A stretch of 64,000 nucleotides of DNA from Janthinobacterium lividum (GTDB taxonomy: Bacteria > Pseudomonadota > Gammaproteobacteria > Burkholderiales > Burkholderiaceae_D), in NCBI RefSeq assembly GCF_023509035.1, contig NZ_CP075583.1:4898001-4962000 (forward strand), written 5' to 3'. The notes beneath the pieces are model-generated. The model did not search any database. It saw only the letters and a program-made list of their open reading frames with translations, and was not told the DNA's origin. Each line of letters starts with the position of its first letter. Position 1 is the first letter of the stretch. The position numbers and the translations under genes are program-made. Below are positions 25,245-34,252 of the stretch, in pieces.

Positions 25245-27241
25245 TCAGAACTGGTATTGCGCATTGGCCAGCCAGGTGCGGCCCGCGCTGGGGAAACCGT
25301 CAGCCAGCGCGTAATTGCGGTCAGCCACGTTGCTCACGCCCGCTTCCAGGCTCAAGGCCGGCAAGGGGCGGTACACGGCCTTCAGGTTCACGCTGGCAAA
25401 GCCGCCAAGTTCCAGGGTGTTCGAGACCCAGCGTCCGCTGTTCATTTCCGCGATCGCCACCACGTCGACCTGGCGCGCCGCGTGCATCACGGCGTGCGCC
25501 GTCAGCTTGTGGCGCGGCACGTCCGTCAGGCGCGTGGCGCGGTCGCTGACGTTCTTCATCTCCGTATAGGTGTAATTGCCGCCCCAATCGAGCCAGGCGC
25601 CGGCGCTGCCGCGCGCAAGCCCAGCTCCACGCCGCTGATATGCGCCCTGCCCGCGTTGCGCATCTGCGCGCGCACGCCCGACACATTCGCCACGCTCTGG
25701 ATCTTGTCCTTCACGTCGCTGTAGAAAAGCGCCGCGTCCAGCGCCAGTCCTTGCGCCTTGCCCTGATAGCCCAGTTCATAATTCATCGCCTCTTCCGCGC
25801 GCAAGGCCGGGTTCTCGATATACGTGCCCAGGCGCTGCGAATAGCGGTCCTTCAGGGTCGGCAGGCGCGACTTGCGCGCCACCGTGGCGTACACCCTCGC
25901 CTCGGGACTGGTCTTGTAGAACAGGCCCGCCTGCAGGTCCGTGGCCGATTGATTACCCGGCAAGGTATACGCATTGCCGGCGCTGTAGACGGTGTCCGGG
26001 CGCAGCGCATTGCGCGAGGCGCTCAGCGACAGTTCGGTCGCCGCATTCAGGGCGATGCTGTCTTCCGCGCCCAGGGTCCACAGGGCATCCTTGTACCAGG
26101 TGGTGCGCACGCCCTTGGCGTCCAGTTCCTGGTGTTCGTCGGCCTTGTAGCTGGCCACGACGCGCAGGCTGTGCGCGGCCAGGCGGAACGATTCCAGCTC
26201 CACCGCGCCGCCGTTCGTGCGGTCGTTATAGATGCTGCGCCCGCCGCTGACGCTGCCCTGGCCGCTGGTCTTCAGGGTCGTATAACGGCCATTCGTGAAC
26301 GAGGTGATTTCATTGTCGTAGCTGTCGTGGTACAGGCGCAATTTCAGGCGCTCGGCCTCGCCCAGACGCGTCTGCGAAACGAAATACACGCTTTCCTTGT
26401 TCCAGTATGGCCACTGCCAGTAGCGCGCGCCGACGGGATTGGTCGATGGCGGCTGGCCCTTTTCGCCATGCTGCTTGTAGTAGCTGAGTGCGTATTCATC
26501 ACCAAACTGCGCATCGCCGCCCACGGGCGTGTAGCCCACCTTGAACGACAGTTTATGGTCCTTGCGGTAGGCATTGTTGCGCGTGCCGCCGTCTTCCGTG
26601 GCCGTGGCGCGGAAGTCGGACGACAGGGGAAAACCGTCGCTGTCGATGTACGACACGCCCGCCTGCAGATACCACAGGCCCTGGTTCGTGCCCACGTTGG
26701 CCGATACCTGGCGCTCGCTGCCCGAGCCAAAACCGATGGAAGTATCGCCTTCCATCAGCGCTGACGGCTTGCGCGACACCAGGTTGATGGCGCCGCCCAG
26801 GGTATTGGCGCCATAGGCCACGGAACTGTAGCCCTTGGCCACCTGGATGGCGGCCAGGTCGGCCGTCGTGAAGCGGTTGAAATCGACATAGCCGTCATAC
26901 GGCACGTAGACGGGAATGCCGTCGATGTACAGCGGCACCTGGCGCGCATCGAAGCCGCGGATGGCGACGGTTTTTTCATTGCGCGCATTGGTCGACAGCG
27001 ACACGCCGGACAGCAGATTCAAGGCGTCGCCCACGTTGTCGCGGTTAAAGCGGCGCATCTCGGCGCGGCTCACTTGCGCGCCCACCTGTTGTTCCAGCTG
27101 GCCTGCCTGCTCGCGCTGGCCGATCACCGTCACCGTGCCCAGCACGAACGGCGCCGCCGCATCCGCGTCTTCCTTGCCAGCGGCCTGCTGCGCCAGCACC
27201 AGCATCACAGCGCCCGCCATTACCTGTTTCACCATCGTCAT
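25245..27241 (-). CDS. TonB-dependent outer-membrane receptor, predicted Mo-responsive (frameshifted)
   Basis: A 665-residue TonB-dependent receptor after correction. Signal peptide (VMAGAVMLVLAQQAAG), TonB-box-like GTVTVIGQ, and plug domain (NVGDALNLLSGVSLST, VAIRGFDARQVPLYIDGIPVYVPYDGYVDFNRF, ANTLGGAINLVSRKP) are followed by a 22-strand-type barrel ending ANAQYQF with the terminal Phe expected for the BAM complex. The frame is lost near 25609-25612: one missing base (CC for CCC on the plus strand) turns GAWLDWGGNYTYTEMKN out of frame. Two ModE-consensus palindromes lie upstream, one over the predicted promoter and one adjacent to the start, and the downstream gene encodes a molybdopterin-domain-like protein. 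I infer uptake of molybdate, tungstate or a molybdenum chelate; siderophore or other substrates are alternatives. Confidence 0.88.
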
Positions 27242-27251
27242 ATTGTTCTCT

Positions 27252-27279
27252 TTCGTTATATATCGCTTTATATAGCGAT
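27252..27279 (-). promoter_or_regulatory. ModE-like operator 1, next to the receptor start codon
   Basis: Compared with the ModE consensus as I recall it (ATCGnTATATA, 6 nt, TATATAnCGAT), the plus strand here reads TTCGTTATATA, TCGCTT, TATATAGCGAT: every defined position agrees except the first. It ends 11 bases before the receptor's ATG, where a bound protein would block leader transcription. It also contains a perfect 8-bp inner inverted repeat (27260-27281). Confidence 0.8.
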
Positions 27280-27316
27280 ATGCGGCGGCCACTGCTACGG
27301 CTGGTCGTCATCCAGC

Positions 27317-27344
27317 AGCGCAATATACAGATGTATATAGCGAT
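27317..27344 (-). promoter_or_regulatory. ModE-like operator 2, over the receptor promoter
   Basis: Plus strand: AGCGCAATATA, 6 nt (CAGATG), TATATAGCGAT, two mismatches to the ModE consensus. It lies 65 bases from operator 1, centre to centre. It covers the spacer and -10 of the predicted promoter, a classical repressor position. Confidence 0.7.
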
Positions 27345-27350
27345 GCTCAA
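27322..27350 (-). promoter_or_regulatory. Predicted sigma-70 promoter of the TonB-receptor operon
   Basis: Minus strand: TTGAGC (27350-27345), 17 nt, TATATT (27327-27322). The start of transcription would be near 27315, giving a leader of about 74 nt that includes ModE-like operator 1. Confidence 0.6.
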
Positions 27351-27380
27351 GCAACAAGGCCAGAAACAGCTGCACAGGTC

Positions 27381-27398
27381 AATTTTCCGCGAAAAATT
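27381..27398. promoter_or_regulatory. 18-bp palindrome upstream of iclR-type gene
   Basis: AATTTTCCGCGAAAAATT is symmetric except for one base pair. It lies between the TonB-receptor promoter and the regulator's promoter and could be the operator of the IclR-type protein. It does not resemble a Fur box. Confidence 0.4.
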
Positions 27399-27445
27399 CC
27401 CGCATTGCAGCATTTCGCTGTGCGAACGAATGTTTCACAAAACGA

Positions 27446-27474
27446 TTGACACGTCCCATTTGACTAGGCAAACT
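27446..27474 (+). promoter_or_regulatory. Promoter of the IclR-type regulator gene
   Basis: A perfect -35 TTGACA (27446-27451), 17 nt, and a weak -10 CAAACT (27469-27474). GGGAG precedes ATG 27495. Confidence 0.45.
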
Positions 27475-27494
27475 GATTTCCAGGGAGCCTGAAA

Positions 27495-28331
27495 ATGAAT
27501 GCAAATATGACAAATATTCAGACCGCAGCAGATCCGGAACTCATCGCCTTCAGCGATGACGAGGAAAGCAAGGACCGCCAGTTCGTCAACGCGTTGGCGC
27601 GCGGGCTGGAAGTGCTGCGATGCTTTCGCCCCGGCGAAGTCTATCTGTCGAACGCGGACATGGCCAAGCGCACGGGCATCCCGAAACCGACGATTTCGCG
27701 CCTTACCTACACCCTCACCAAACTCGGCTACCTCAATTATTCGGACAGCCTGGGCAAGTACCAGCTGGGCGCCGGCGTGCTGGCCCTCGGCTACCGCATG
27801 TTGTCGAACCTCGATGTGCGCAAGATGGCGCGCCCGCTGATGGAGGAGCTGGCCGAACATGCGCAGGCCTCCGTGTCGCTGGGCACGCGTGACCGCCTCA
27901 GCATGGTCTACGTGGAAACCTGCCGCAGCAGCGCCAACGTCACCCTGCGGCTCGATGTCGGTTCGCGCATCCCCCTGATGACGACGGCCATGGGCAAGGC
28001 ACTGTTGTGCATCCTGCCGCAGGCCGAACGCGACTACCTGATGGACCACGCCAGGGTGCATGAGACGGAGCGCTGGCCGCGCATCAAGGCCGGCATCGAA
28101 CAAGGCTTCAAGGATTACCAGGACCGGGGCTTTTGCATCTCGGCCGGCGAGTGGCAGAACGACGTGCATGCCGTGGGCGTGCCCATGCTGGGCGCCGACG
28201 GCGAACAGGTGATGGCCTTCAATTGCGGCGGCCCCGCCTTTTTGCTGTCGCGCGAAAAACTCGAATCCGACCTGGGACCACGCCTGGTCGCCCTGGTCAA
28301 GACAGTGGAAAAAAACCTGGGACGCGGTTAG
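27495..28331 (+). CDS. IclR-family transcriptional regulator
   Basis: 278 residues. After a 28-residue tail comes the winged helix (QFVNALARGLEVLRCFRPGEVYLSNADMAKRTGIPKPTISRLTYTLTKLGYL, about 29-82) and then the GAF-like effector domain with SVSLGTRDRLSMVYVETCRS, GSRIPLMTTAMGKALL and the late HAVGVPMLGADGEQVMAFNCGGPAF. IclR proteins commonly control aromatic- and short-acid catabolism and respond to the substrate or its CoA ester. It is the first gene, 51 bases upstream of the acyl-CoA dehydrogenase/ligase/Liv-importer cluster on the same strand, and is its likely regulator. Confidence 0.92.
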   Translation: MNANMTNIQTAADPELIAFSDDEESKDRQFVNALARGLEVLRCFRPGEVYLSNADMAKRTGIPKPTISRLTYTLTKLGYLNYSDSLGKYQLGAGVLALGYRMLSNLDVRKMARPLMEELAEHAQASVSLGTRDRLSMVYVETCRSSANVTLRLDVGSRIPLMTTAMGKALLCILPQAERDYLMDHARVHETERWPRIKAGIEQGFKDYQDRGFCISAGEWQNDVHAVGVPMLGADGEQVMAFNCGGPAFLLSREKLESDLGPRLVALVKTVEKNLGRG

Positions 28332-28382
28332 ACTGCGCGCCCCCTCTCAACGACAGATCAAATCAAAGCGCCGAGGACCCCG

Positions 28383-29538
28383 ATGATACGCGACGAAGAA
28401 ACCCTGAACATCCTGCTCGACAGCATCGCCCGTTTCGTGCGCGAAGTGCTGGTGCCGAACGAGGCGCTGGTGGCCGAAACGGACACGATCCCGCCCGCCA
28501 TCGTGGCGCAGATGCGTGAACTTGGCCTGTTCGGCCTGTCCATCCCGGAAGCCTACGGCGGCCTGGAACTGAGCATGGAAGAGGAAGTGCGCGTGGCGTT
28601 TGAAATCGCCCGCACCTCGCCCGCCTTCCGTTCGCTGATCGGCACAAACAACGGCATCGGCTCGCAAGGCATCGTTATCGACGGCACGGAAGCGCAAAAA
28701 CAGCATTACCTGCCGAAACTGGCGGCCGGCGAGATCATCGGCTCGTTCGCCCTGACGGAAGCGGGATCAGGCTCCGACGCGGCATCCCTGCGCACGAGCG
28801 CCGTGCGCGACGGCGATTTTTATATCCTCAACGGCAGCAAGCGCTATATCACCAACGCGCCCGAAGCCAGCATTTTTACCGTCATGGCGCGCACGGACCC
28901 CGTCAAACGTGGCGCTTCGGCCATTTCCGCCTTCATCGTGGAAAAGGATACGCCGGGCCTCTCGCTGGGGAAAATCGATAAAAAGATGGGCCAGCAAGGC
29001 GCGCATACCTGCGACGTCATCTTTGAAAAACTGCCGCGTCCCGGCCGCAAATATCATCGGCGGCAAGGAAGGCGTGGGTTTCAAGACAGCCATGAAAGTG
29101 CTAGACAAGGGCCGTTTGCACATCGCCGCCGTCTGCGTGGGCGCGGCCGAACGCATGCTGGCCGACGCCCTGGCCTACGCCATGGAGCGCCAGCAGTTCG
29201 GCCAGCCCATCGCCGAGTTCCAGCTGATCCAAGCCATGCTGGCCGACAGCAAGGCCGAGATCTACGCGGCGCGCAGCATGGTGCTCGACGCCGCGCGCCG
29301 GCGCGACAACAAGGAAGACATCTCGACGGAAGCGTCGTGCTGCAAGCTGTTCGCCTCCGAAATGTGCGGCAGAGTCGCTGACCGCTCCGTGCAGATCCAC
29401 GGCGGCGCCGGCTACATCAGCGAATACGCGGCCGAGCGCTTCTACCGCGACGTGCGCCTGTTCCGCATTTATGAGGGAACGACGCAGATCCAGCAGATCG
29501 TCATCGCCCGCAACATGATCAAGGCAGCGCAAAAGTGA
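28383..29538 (+). CDS. Acyl-CoA dehydrogenase (frameshifted)
   Basis: A 384-residue FAD enzyme after correction. N-terminal helical domain (LNILLDSIARFVREVLVPNEALVAET), FAD/substrate signature SFALTEAGSGSDAASLRTSAVRDGDFYILNGSKRYITNA, middle beta domain, and C-terminal helices with GRLHIAAVCVGAAERML, RQQFGQPIAEFQLIQAMLAD, IHGGAGYISEYAAERFYRDVRLFRIYEGTTQIQQI. The usual catalytic Glu region is YEGTTQI. Five A at 29026-29030 instead of four break the frame at IFE-NCRVPAANIIGGKEG; the two halves otherwise match. It sits between an IclR regulator and an acyl-CoA synthetase, so it should oxidise the CoA ester made by the next enzyme. Confidence 0.88.
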
Positions 29539-29549
29539 AGGAGGCCGCG

Positions 29550-31085
29550 ATGGATATTCCCGCCCTGCTGGCCGGTTTGCCGGCGCGCCTGTCGGCCATT
29601 CCCGCCCACTGGGCCGCGCACGCGCCGGACGCGCCGGCGCTGCATGAAGCTGGCCGCAGCTGGACCTACGCCCAGCTGCAGCACAGTGTAGAAAATGCAA
29701 TGCAGTTGTTGCGCCAGCTCGATGTGCGCGCCGGTGACCGCCTGATGGTGGTCGGCGAAAACGGCGCGCTGCAGGTGGCGCTGATCTTCGCGGCCGCCAG
29801 CATCGACGCGTGGATCGTCAACGTCAACGCGCGCCTGTCGGCGCGCGAGATCGACACCATTGCCACGCACAGCTCCGCGCGGCGGGTGCTGTTCCTGGCT
29901 GGCGCGTCGCCGGAAGCGGCCGCGCATGCGGCGCGGCGCGGCGCAACGCCATGTCAGGTTGACGGCATGGGAGAGCTGCTGGCGGGCGACTTGAACGAGG
30001 CGGCCATCGCGGAAGCCTGCGTGCCCGGCAACGAACAGGTGGCCGCGCTGATCTACACGACGGGCACGACGGGGCAGTCGAAGGGCGTGATGCTCACGCA
30101 CCGCAACCTGCTGTTCATCGCTGCCGTATCCAGCACATTGCGGGGTCTGACGCGCAGCGACCGCGCCTACGGCGTGCTGCCGATCTCACACGTGTACGGC
30201 CTGGCCTCCGTTGCCCTGGGCACCCTGTATGCGGGCGCCGCGCTGTACCTGGTGCCGCGCTTTTCCGTCGATGGCCTGCTCTCGGCCTTGAAGGACGACG
30301 GCTTGACCATCGTCCAGGGCGTGCCCGCCATGTACGCCAAGCTGCTGCAAAACCTGGGCGGCGCCGATACGCCGCTGCCCACGCGGCTGCGCTTTGCGTA
30401 TGCGGGCGGCTCGCCGCTGGCGCCGTCGCTCAAGCGCGACGTGGAAAAGCTGCTGGGCACCGCACTGCACAATGGCTACGGCATGACGGAAAGCGCGCCC
30501 ACCATCAGCCAGACGCGCCTGGAAGCGCCCCGCCGCGACGATTCGGTGGGCATGCCCATCCCCGGCGTGGAAGTGCGCGTGGTGGACGTGGCCGGCACGG
30601 ACGTGGCGCCGGGCGAGCCGGGAGAGTTGTGGATACGCGGACCGAACATCATGGCCGGCTATTACCGCGAACCGGCCATGACGGCGGCCACCATGCGCGA
30701 CGGCGGCTGGCTCAACACGGGCGACATGGCGCGCCAGGATCCCGACGGCGCGCTGTTCATCGTGGGTCGCACCAAAGAATTAATCATCCGCTCAGGCTTC
30801 AATGTGTATCCGCTGGAAGTGGAAACGGCGCTCAACGCCCACCCCTCCGTGGTGCAATCGGCCGTGGTGGGACGCACCCTGGACGATGGCAACGAGGACG
30901 TCATCGCCTATGTGGAGCTGGACCCGCGCCAGCCCGCCAGCGTGGCACAATTGCAGGCCTGGCTGGCGCAAACCCTGTCACCGTACAAGTGCCCGTCCGC
31001 CATCATCGTCATGGAAGCGCTACCGGCGGCCGCCACGGGCAAGATTTTAAAGGGGCAGCTGCGGCAAATGGCGCAGAATGCCTGA
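29550..31085 (+). CDS. AMP-binding acyl-CoA synthetase
   Basis: 511 residues from ATG 29550, with AAGGAGG just before it. The P-loop of the ANL superfamily is YTTGTTGQSKGVMLTHRN. Other motifs are YGMTESAPTISQTR, GELWIRGPNIMAGYY, NTGDMARQDPDGALFIVGRTKELIIRSGFNVYPLEVE, and the terminal PTGKILK-like AAATGKILKGQLRQM with the catalytic Lys. The substrate cannot be read off; neighbours (acyl-CoA dehydrogenase, branched-chain-type importer, IclR) suggest an aromatic, alicyclic or short-chain carboxylic acid taken up and activated to its CoA ester. It follows the dehydrogenase by 11 bases. Confidence 0.9.
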   Translation: MDIPALLAGLPARLSAIPAHWAAHAPDAPALHEAGRSWTYAQLQHSVENAMQLLRQLDVRAGDRLMVVGENGALQVALIFAAASIDAWIVNVNARLSAREIDTIATHSSARRVLFLAGASPEAAAHAARRGATPCQVDGMGELLAGDLNEAAIAEACVPGNEQVAALIYTTGTTGQSKGVMLTHRNLLFIAAVSSTLRGLTRSDRAYGVLPISHVYGLASVALGTLYAGAALYLVPRFSVDGLLSALKDDGLTIVQGVPAMYAKLLQNLGGADTPLPTRLRFAYAGGSPLAPSLKRDVEKLLGTALHNGYGMTESAPTISQTRLEAPRRDDSVGMPIPGVEVRVVDVAGTDVAPGEPGELWIRGPNIMAGYYREPAMTAATMRDGGWLNTGDMARQDPDGALFIVGRTKELIIRSGFNVYPLEVETALNAHPSVVQSAVVGRTLDDGNEDVIAYVELDPRQPASVAQLQAWLAQTLSPYKCPSAIIVMEALPAAATGKILKGQLRQMAQNA

Positions 31086-31089
31086 TAAG

Positions 31090-31117
31090 TTGACCATGTT
31101 GTACCAGACACGACAAT
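31090..31117 (+). promoter_or_regulatory. Possible internal promoter before the importer genes
   Basis: TTGACC (31090-31095), 16 nt, GACAAT (31112-31117) in the 63-base gap before the substrate-binding protein. This would allow the importer to be expressed apart from the enzymes. GGAGGAG precedes the next ATG. Confidence 0.4.
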
Positions 31118-31148
31118 AAAACCAAGCCACATCACCGGAGGAGACACG

Positions 31149-32316
31149 ATGAAACGCACCTACACACGCATTGCCATGGCAGCGCTGGTTGCCAGCGCCT
31201 GGATGACGCAGGCCAGCGCCGACGAATTCCTGGTCGGCGCGGAAATCCCGCTGACGGGCAACTTGGCCAGGGTCGGCGCCGGCATGCAGGAAGGCATCAT
31301 GGTCGCAGCCGAGGTCTTCAACAAGACCAACGGCAAGCACACCGTCAAGATCGTCACCGTCGACGACGAATCGGCGCCCGCCAAGGCGATCGCCGCCGTG
31401 GAAAAGCTGGCCAGCCAGGGCGTGGTGGCCATCACGGGCGGCTATGGCTCGAACAATATCTCTCCCGCCTCGGACACGGCGAACAAACTGGGCCTGGTCT
31501 ACATCACTTCGGGCGGCGTGGACGACAGCCTGGTGGCCAGCGGACGCAAGAATTTTTTCCGCATCAATAACACGGCCGGCTACGAAAAAGCCATGCTGGG
31601 ATTGCTGCAGGACGTGGGCGCCAAGTCCGTCTCCATCGTGTATTCGACCAAGGACGCCACCACGGGCCTGGCGAAAGACGTGGAAAAAGCCCTGACGGCC
31701 AAGGGCGTGAAAGTGACGACGCACTCGTTCGACCCGGCGATTACGGACTTCAAGCCCATCATCAACAAGATCAAGCTGCAGGACAAATCGGAAGTGGTGG
31801 CCATGGTCGGCTACGAAAACGATTACGTGGGCATCATCCGCGCCGCCCGCGTGCTCAAACCGAAAATCAAGGCCATGGTGGGCGTCTGGTCGCTGGCCAC
31901 GCCGAAAATGGCGGCCGACTTCCCCGATCTGATGCCGAACGTGTTCGGCACGGCCCTGCTGCCCTTCCCCACCGAATTCAAGACGGCCGACGGCAAGGCC
32001 TTCAGCGACGCCTACAAGCAGCTGTACAAGAAAGAGCCTGACTACCTGGGTCAGTTCGGCTACGTGCAGTCGATGCTGCTGTTCGAAGCCATCGCGCGCG
32101 CGGCCGACAAGGGGCACGCTCAAGAAAGGCGGCGTGGCCGAGGAAATGCGCAAGACGGACCGCGAAACCCTGATCGGCCGGGTGCAGTTCGCCGCCAATG
32201 GCGACAACCAGAACTTCGTGCACCGCATGGCGCAGCACCAGGACAAGAAAGTGGTGATCGTCTGGCCGAAGGAACACGCGACGGGCAAGCTGGCCTATCC
32301 AGCCCTGCCCTGGTAG
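31149..32316 (+). CDS. Liv-type ABC importer substrate-binding protein (frameshifted)
   Basis: A 388-residue periplasmic-binding protein of the branched-chain-amino-acid/amide family after correction. It has a signal peptide (MKRTYTRIAMAALVASAWMTQASA) and LVGAEIPLTGNLARVGAGMQEG at the mature N terminus. Typical segments are VDDESAPAKAIAAVEKLASQGVVAITGGYGSNNISPASDTANKLGLVYITSGG and GKLAYPALPW at the end. Four G at 32111-32114 instead of three break the frame; correction reads DKGTLKKGGVAEEMRKTDRETLIGRVQF. It heads the five-gene importer; given the adjacent CoA ligase and acyl-CoA dehydrogenase, the ligand is probably an organic acid rather than an amino acid. Confidence 0.88.
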
Positions 32317-32411
32317 CAGCAGCCTCCCCTGCACACGCGCGTGTCCGCTAGGGCGCGCACCGATGAACGGCAGTTCTGGCCCGCGCCAGGGCTGCCTGAC
32401 GGGATGACGAC

Positions 32412-33284
32412 ATGACAGAATTAATCTTGCAGGCCTTGTATTCGGGCTTGCTGCAGGGCGGCTCCTACGCCCTGATCGCACTGGGACTGGCGCTGGTCTT
32501 CGGCACCATGAAAGTGATCAACCTGGCGCACGGCGAACTGGTGCTGCTGGCCGCCTACATCGCCTACAGCGTGGAATCCGGCCTGGGCCTGGGGCCCATG
32601 TTCGCCATTCCCCTCGCGCTGGTGATCGTCAGCCTGACGTCGGTCGGCGTCTACCTGATCGTCAGCCGCATCAAGAAAGACCGCGAAATCAATTCGCTGA
32701 TCCTCACCTACGGCATTGGCGTGATCCTCACCAATTTCATCCTGCTCGTATGGAAGGCCGATATCCGCTCGACGTCATCGAGCTGGCTGCAGGAAGGCAT
32801 CGAGATCGGCCCCTTCTTCAGCATGCGCAGCGAAGTGATTTTCTTCGGCGTCAGCCTGGTGCTGATGGCGGCCCTGTGGCGCTGGCTGTCCACCAGCTGG
32901 TATGGCCGCGCCGTGCGCGCCGTTTCCAGCAACCGCGATGCGGCCAAGCTGATGGGCATCGACCCGGGCCGCACGGAACTGGTTTCCTTTTTAGTCGCCG
33001 GTATCCTGGCCGCCTTCGCCGGTGTCGCCCTGTTCAGCTATGGCGTGATCCAGCCCGCCTACGGCGGCGCACTGACGGTGAAAGCCTTCATCATCACGGT
33101 ATTGGCCGGCATCGGTTCCATCCCCGGCGTGCTGATCGCCGCCGTGCTGCTGGGCGTGGCCGAAGCGCTGACCGTCACCCTGGCCAGCTCCGCGCTGCAG
33201 GAATTGTCCGGCATGGTGCTGTTCCTGCTGGTGCTGTTCATCATGCCGAACGGCTTGTTCGGCGCACAACGGAGGCGCGGATGA
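32412..33284 (+). CDS. Liv-type ABC importer permease 1 (LivH-like)
   Basis: 290 residues with eight hydrophobic segments. LivH features: LLQGGSYALIALGLALVFGTMKVINLAHGELVLLAAYIAY at the N terminus, and RAVSSNRDAAKLMGIDPGRTELVSFLVAGILAAFAGV (EAA-like loop contacting the ATPases). It ends MPNGLFGAQRRRG. Its stop overlaps the next start by 4 bases (ATGA), so it is translationally coupled to the second permease. A 95-base gap without an evident signal separates it from the binding-protein gene. Confidence 0.93.
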   Translation: MTELILQALYSGLLQGGSYALIALGLALVFGTMKVINLAHGELVLLAAYIAYSVESGLGLGPMFAIPLALVIVSLTSVGVYLIVSRIKKDREINSLILTYGIGVILTNFILLVWKADIRSTSSSWLQEGIEIGPFFSMRSEVIFFGVSLVLMAALWRWLSTSWYGRAVRAVSSNRDAAKLMGIDPGRTELVSFLVAGILAAFAGVALFSYGVIQPAYGGALTVKAFIITVLAGIGSIPGVLIAAVLLGVAEALTVTLASSALQELSGMVLFLLVLFIMPNGLFGAQRRRG

Positions 33285-34252
33285 AGCGCTCAACACTGAT
33301 TTCAACGGCCGGTTTGCTGCTGGCCGCGTATATCGCCGTGCCGCTGGCCCTGGGCGGCAACCAGTATGTGATGAGCATGGTGGTGGCGGCCCTGATCATC
33401 GGCGGCGTGGCCATGTCCTGGGCCCTGCTCGGCAACTTGGGCGGCATGGTCAGCTTCGGCCATGCGGCCTTCTTCGGCGTAGGCGCGTATGTCTCCGCCC
33501 TCACTACCGTGAAACTGGGCTTGCCCGTGTTTGCCGCCATGCTGCTGGGCGGCGCGGGCGCTGCCATCGCCGCCGTCATCATGCTGCCCGTGCTGCGCCT
33601 GCGCGGGCCGTACTTTGCGCTGGCCATCCTCGCCTACGCCCACATCTTCCGCATCCTGGCCACGGAATGGAGCTCCGTCACGGGCGGCGCCGGCGGCATC
33701 AACAATATACCGACCTTGCCCACCGTCTTCGGCTTCGATTTGGCCAGCAAGACGGGCGCCTACCTGGTGGTGCTGACCCTGGTGGTGGCATGCGCGTTTG
33801 CCTACAGCCGTATCCGCGCCAGCCACTACGGCATCGCCCTGCGCGCCATGCACGACAGCGAAGACGCCACGCGCGTCGTCGGCGTCAACAGCACCTTGCT
33901 GAAAGGCGCCATGCTGCTGGTGTCGGCCTTCATGGCGGGCCTGTTCGGCGCCTTCAACGCCCACTATATCAACTTCCTGGAACCGGACTACGCCTTCAAC
34001 AGCCTGTGGGTGACGTTGCCGATCGTGGCGGCCATCTTCGGCGGCTACCGCACGATACTCGGTCCCGTGCTGGGCGCCGTGGCGGTCTACCTGGTCGACC
34101 AGCTGATCTTCAAGTCGCTGATCCCCACAGGCCACCAGCTGGTGCTAGGCGTGCTGCTGGTAGCGATGATCGTCTTCAGTCCGAACGGCTTGCTGCCGCT
34201 GCTGCAAAAATGGCTGAAAAAAGCGCTGGTCAAGGAGAACGCACATGCTTGA
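33281..34252 (+). CDS. Liv-type ABC importer permease 2 (LivM-like)
   Basis: 323 residues from ATG 33281, which overlaps the upstream stop. About eight membrane segments are visible. LivM signatures: WALLGNLGGMVSFGHAAFFGVGAYVSALTTV, ILATEWSSVTGGAGGINNIP, and the cytoplasmic coupling loop SHYGIALRAMHDSEDATRVVGVNSTLLKGAMLLVSAF. It ends with LFSPNGLLPL-type sequence. It overlaps the downstream ATPase gene by 8 bases. Confidence 0.93.
   Translation: MKRSTLISTAGLLLAAYIAVPLALGGNQYVMSMVVAALIIGGVAMSWALLGNLGGMVSFGHAAFFGVGAYVSALTTVKLGLPVFAAMLLGGAGAAIAAVIMLPVLRLRGPYFALAILAYAHIFRILATEWSSVTGGAGGINNIPTLPTVFGFDLASKTGAYLVVLTLVVACAFAYSRIRASHYGIALRAMHDSEDATRVVGVNSTLLKGAMLLVSAFMAGLFGAFNAHYINFLEPDYAFNSLWVTLPIVAAIFGGYRTILGPVLGAVAVYLVDQLIFKSLIPTGHQLVLGVLLVAMIVFSPNGLLPLLQKWLKKALVKENAHA

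Noticed and set aside
25245..27241. TonB receptor as an ordinary siderophore receptor under Fur
   Set aside because: No Fur-box-like sequence is seen upstream, whereas two ModE-like sites are; a siderophore substrate is still not excluded by the protein alone.
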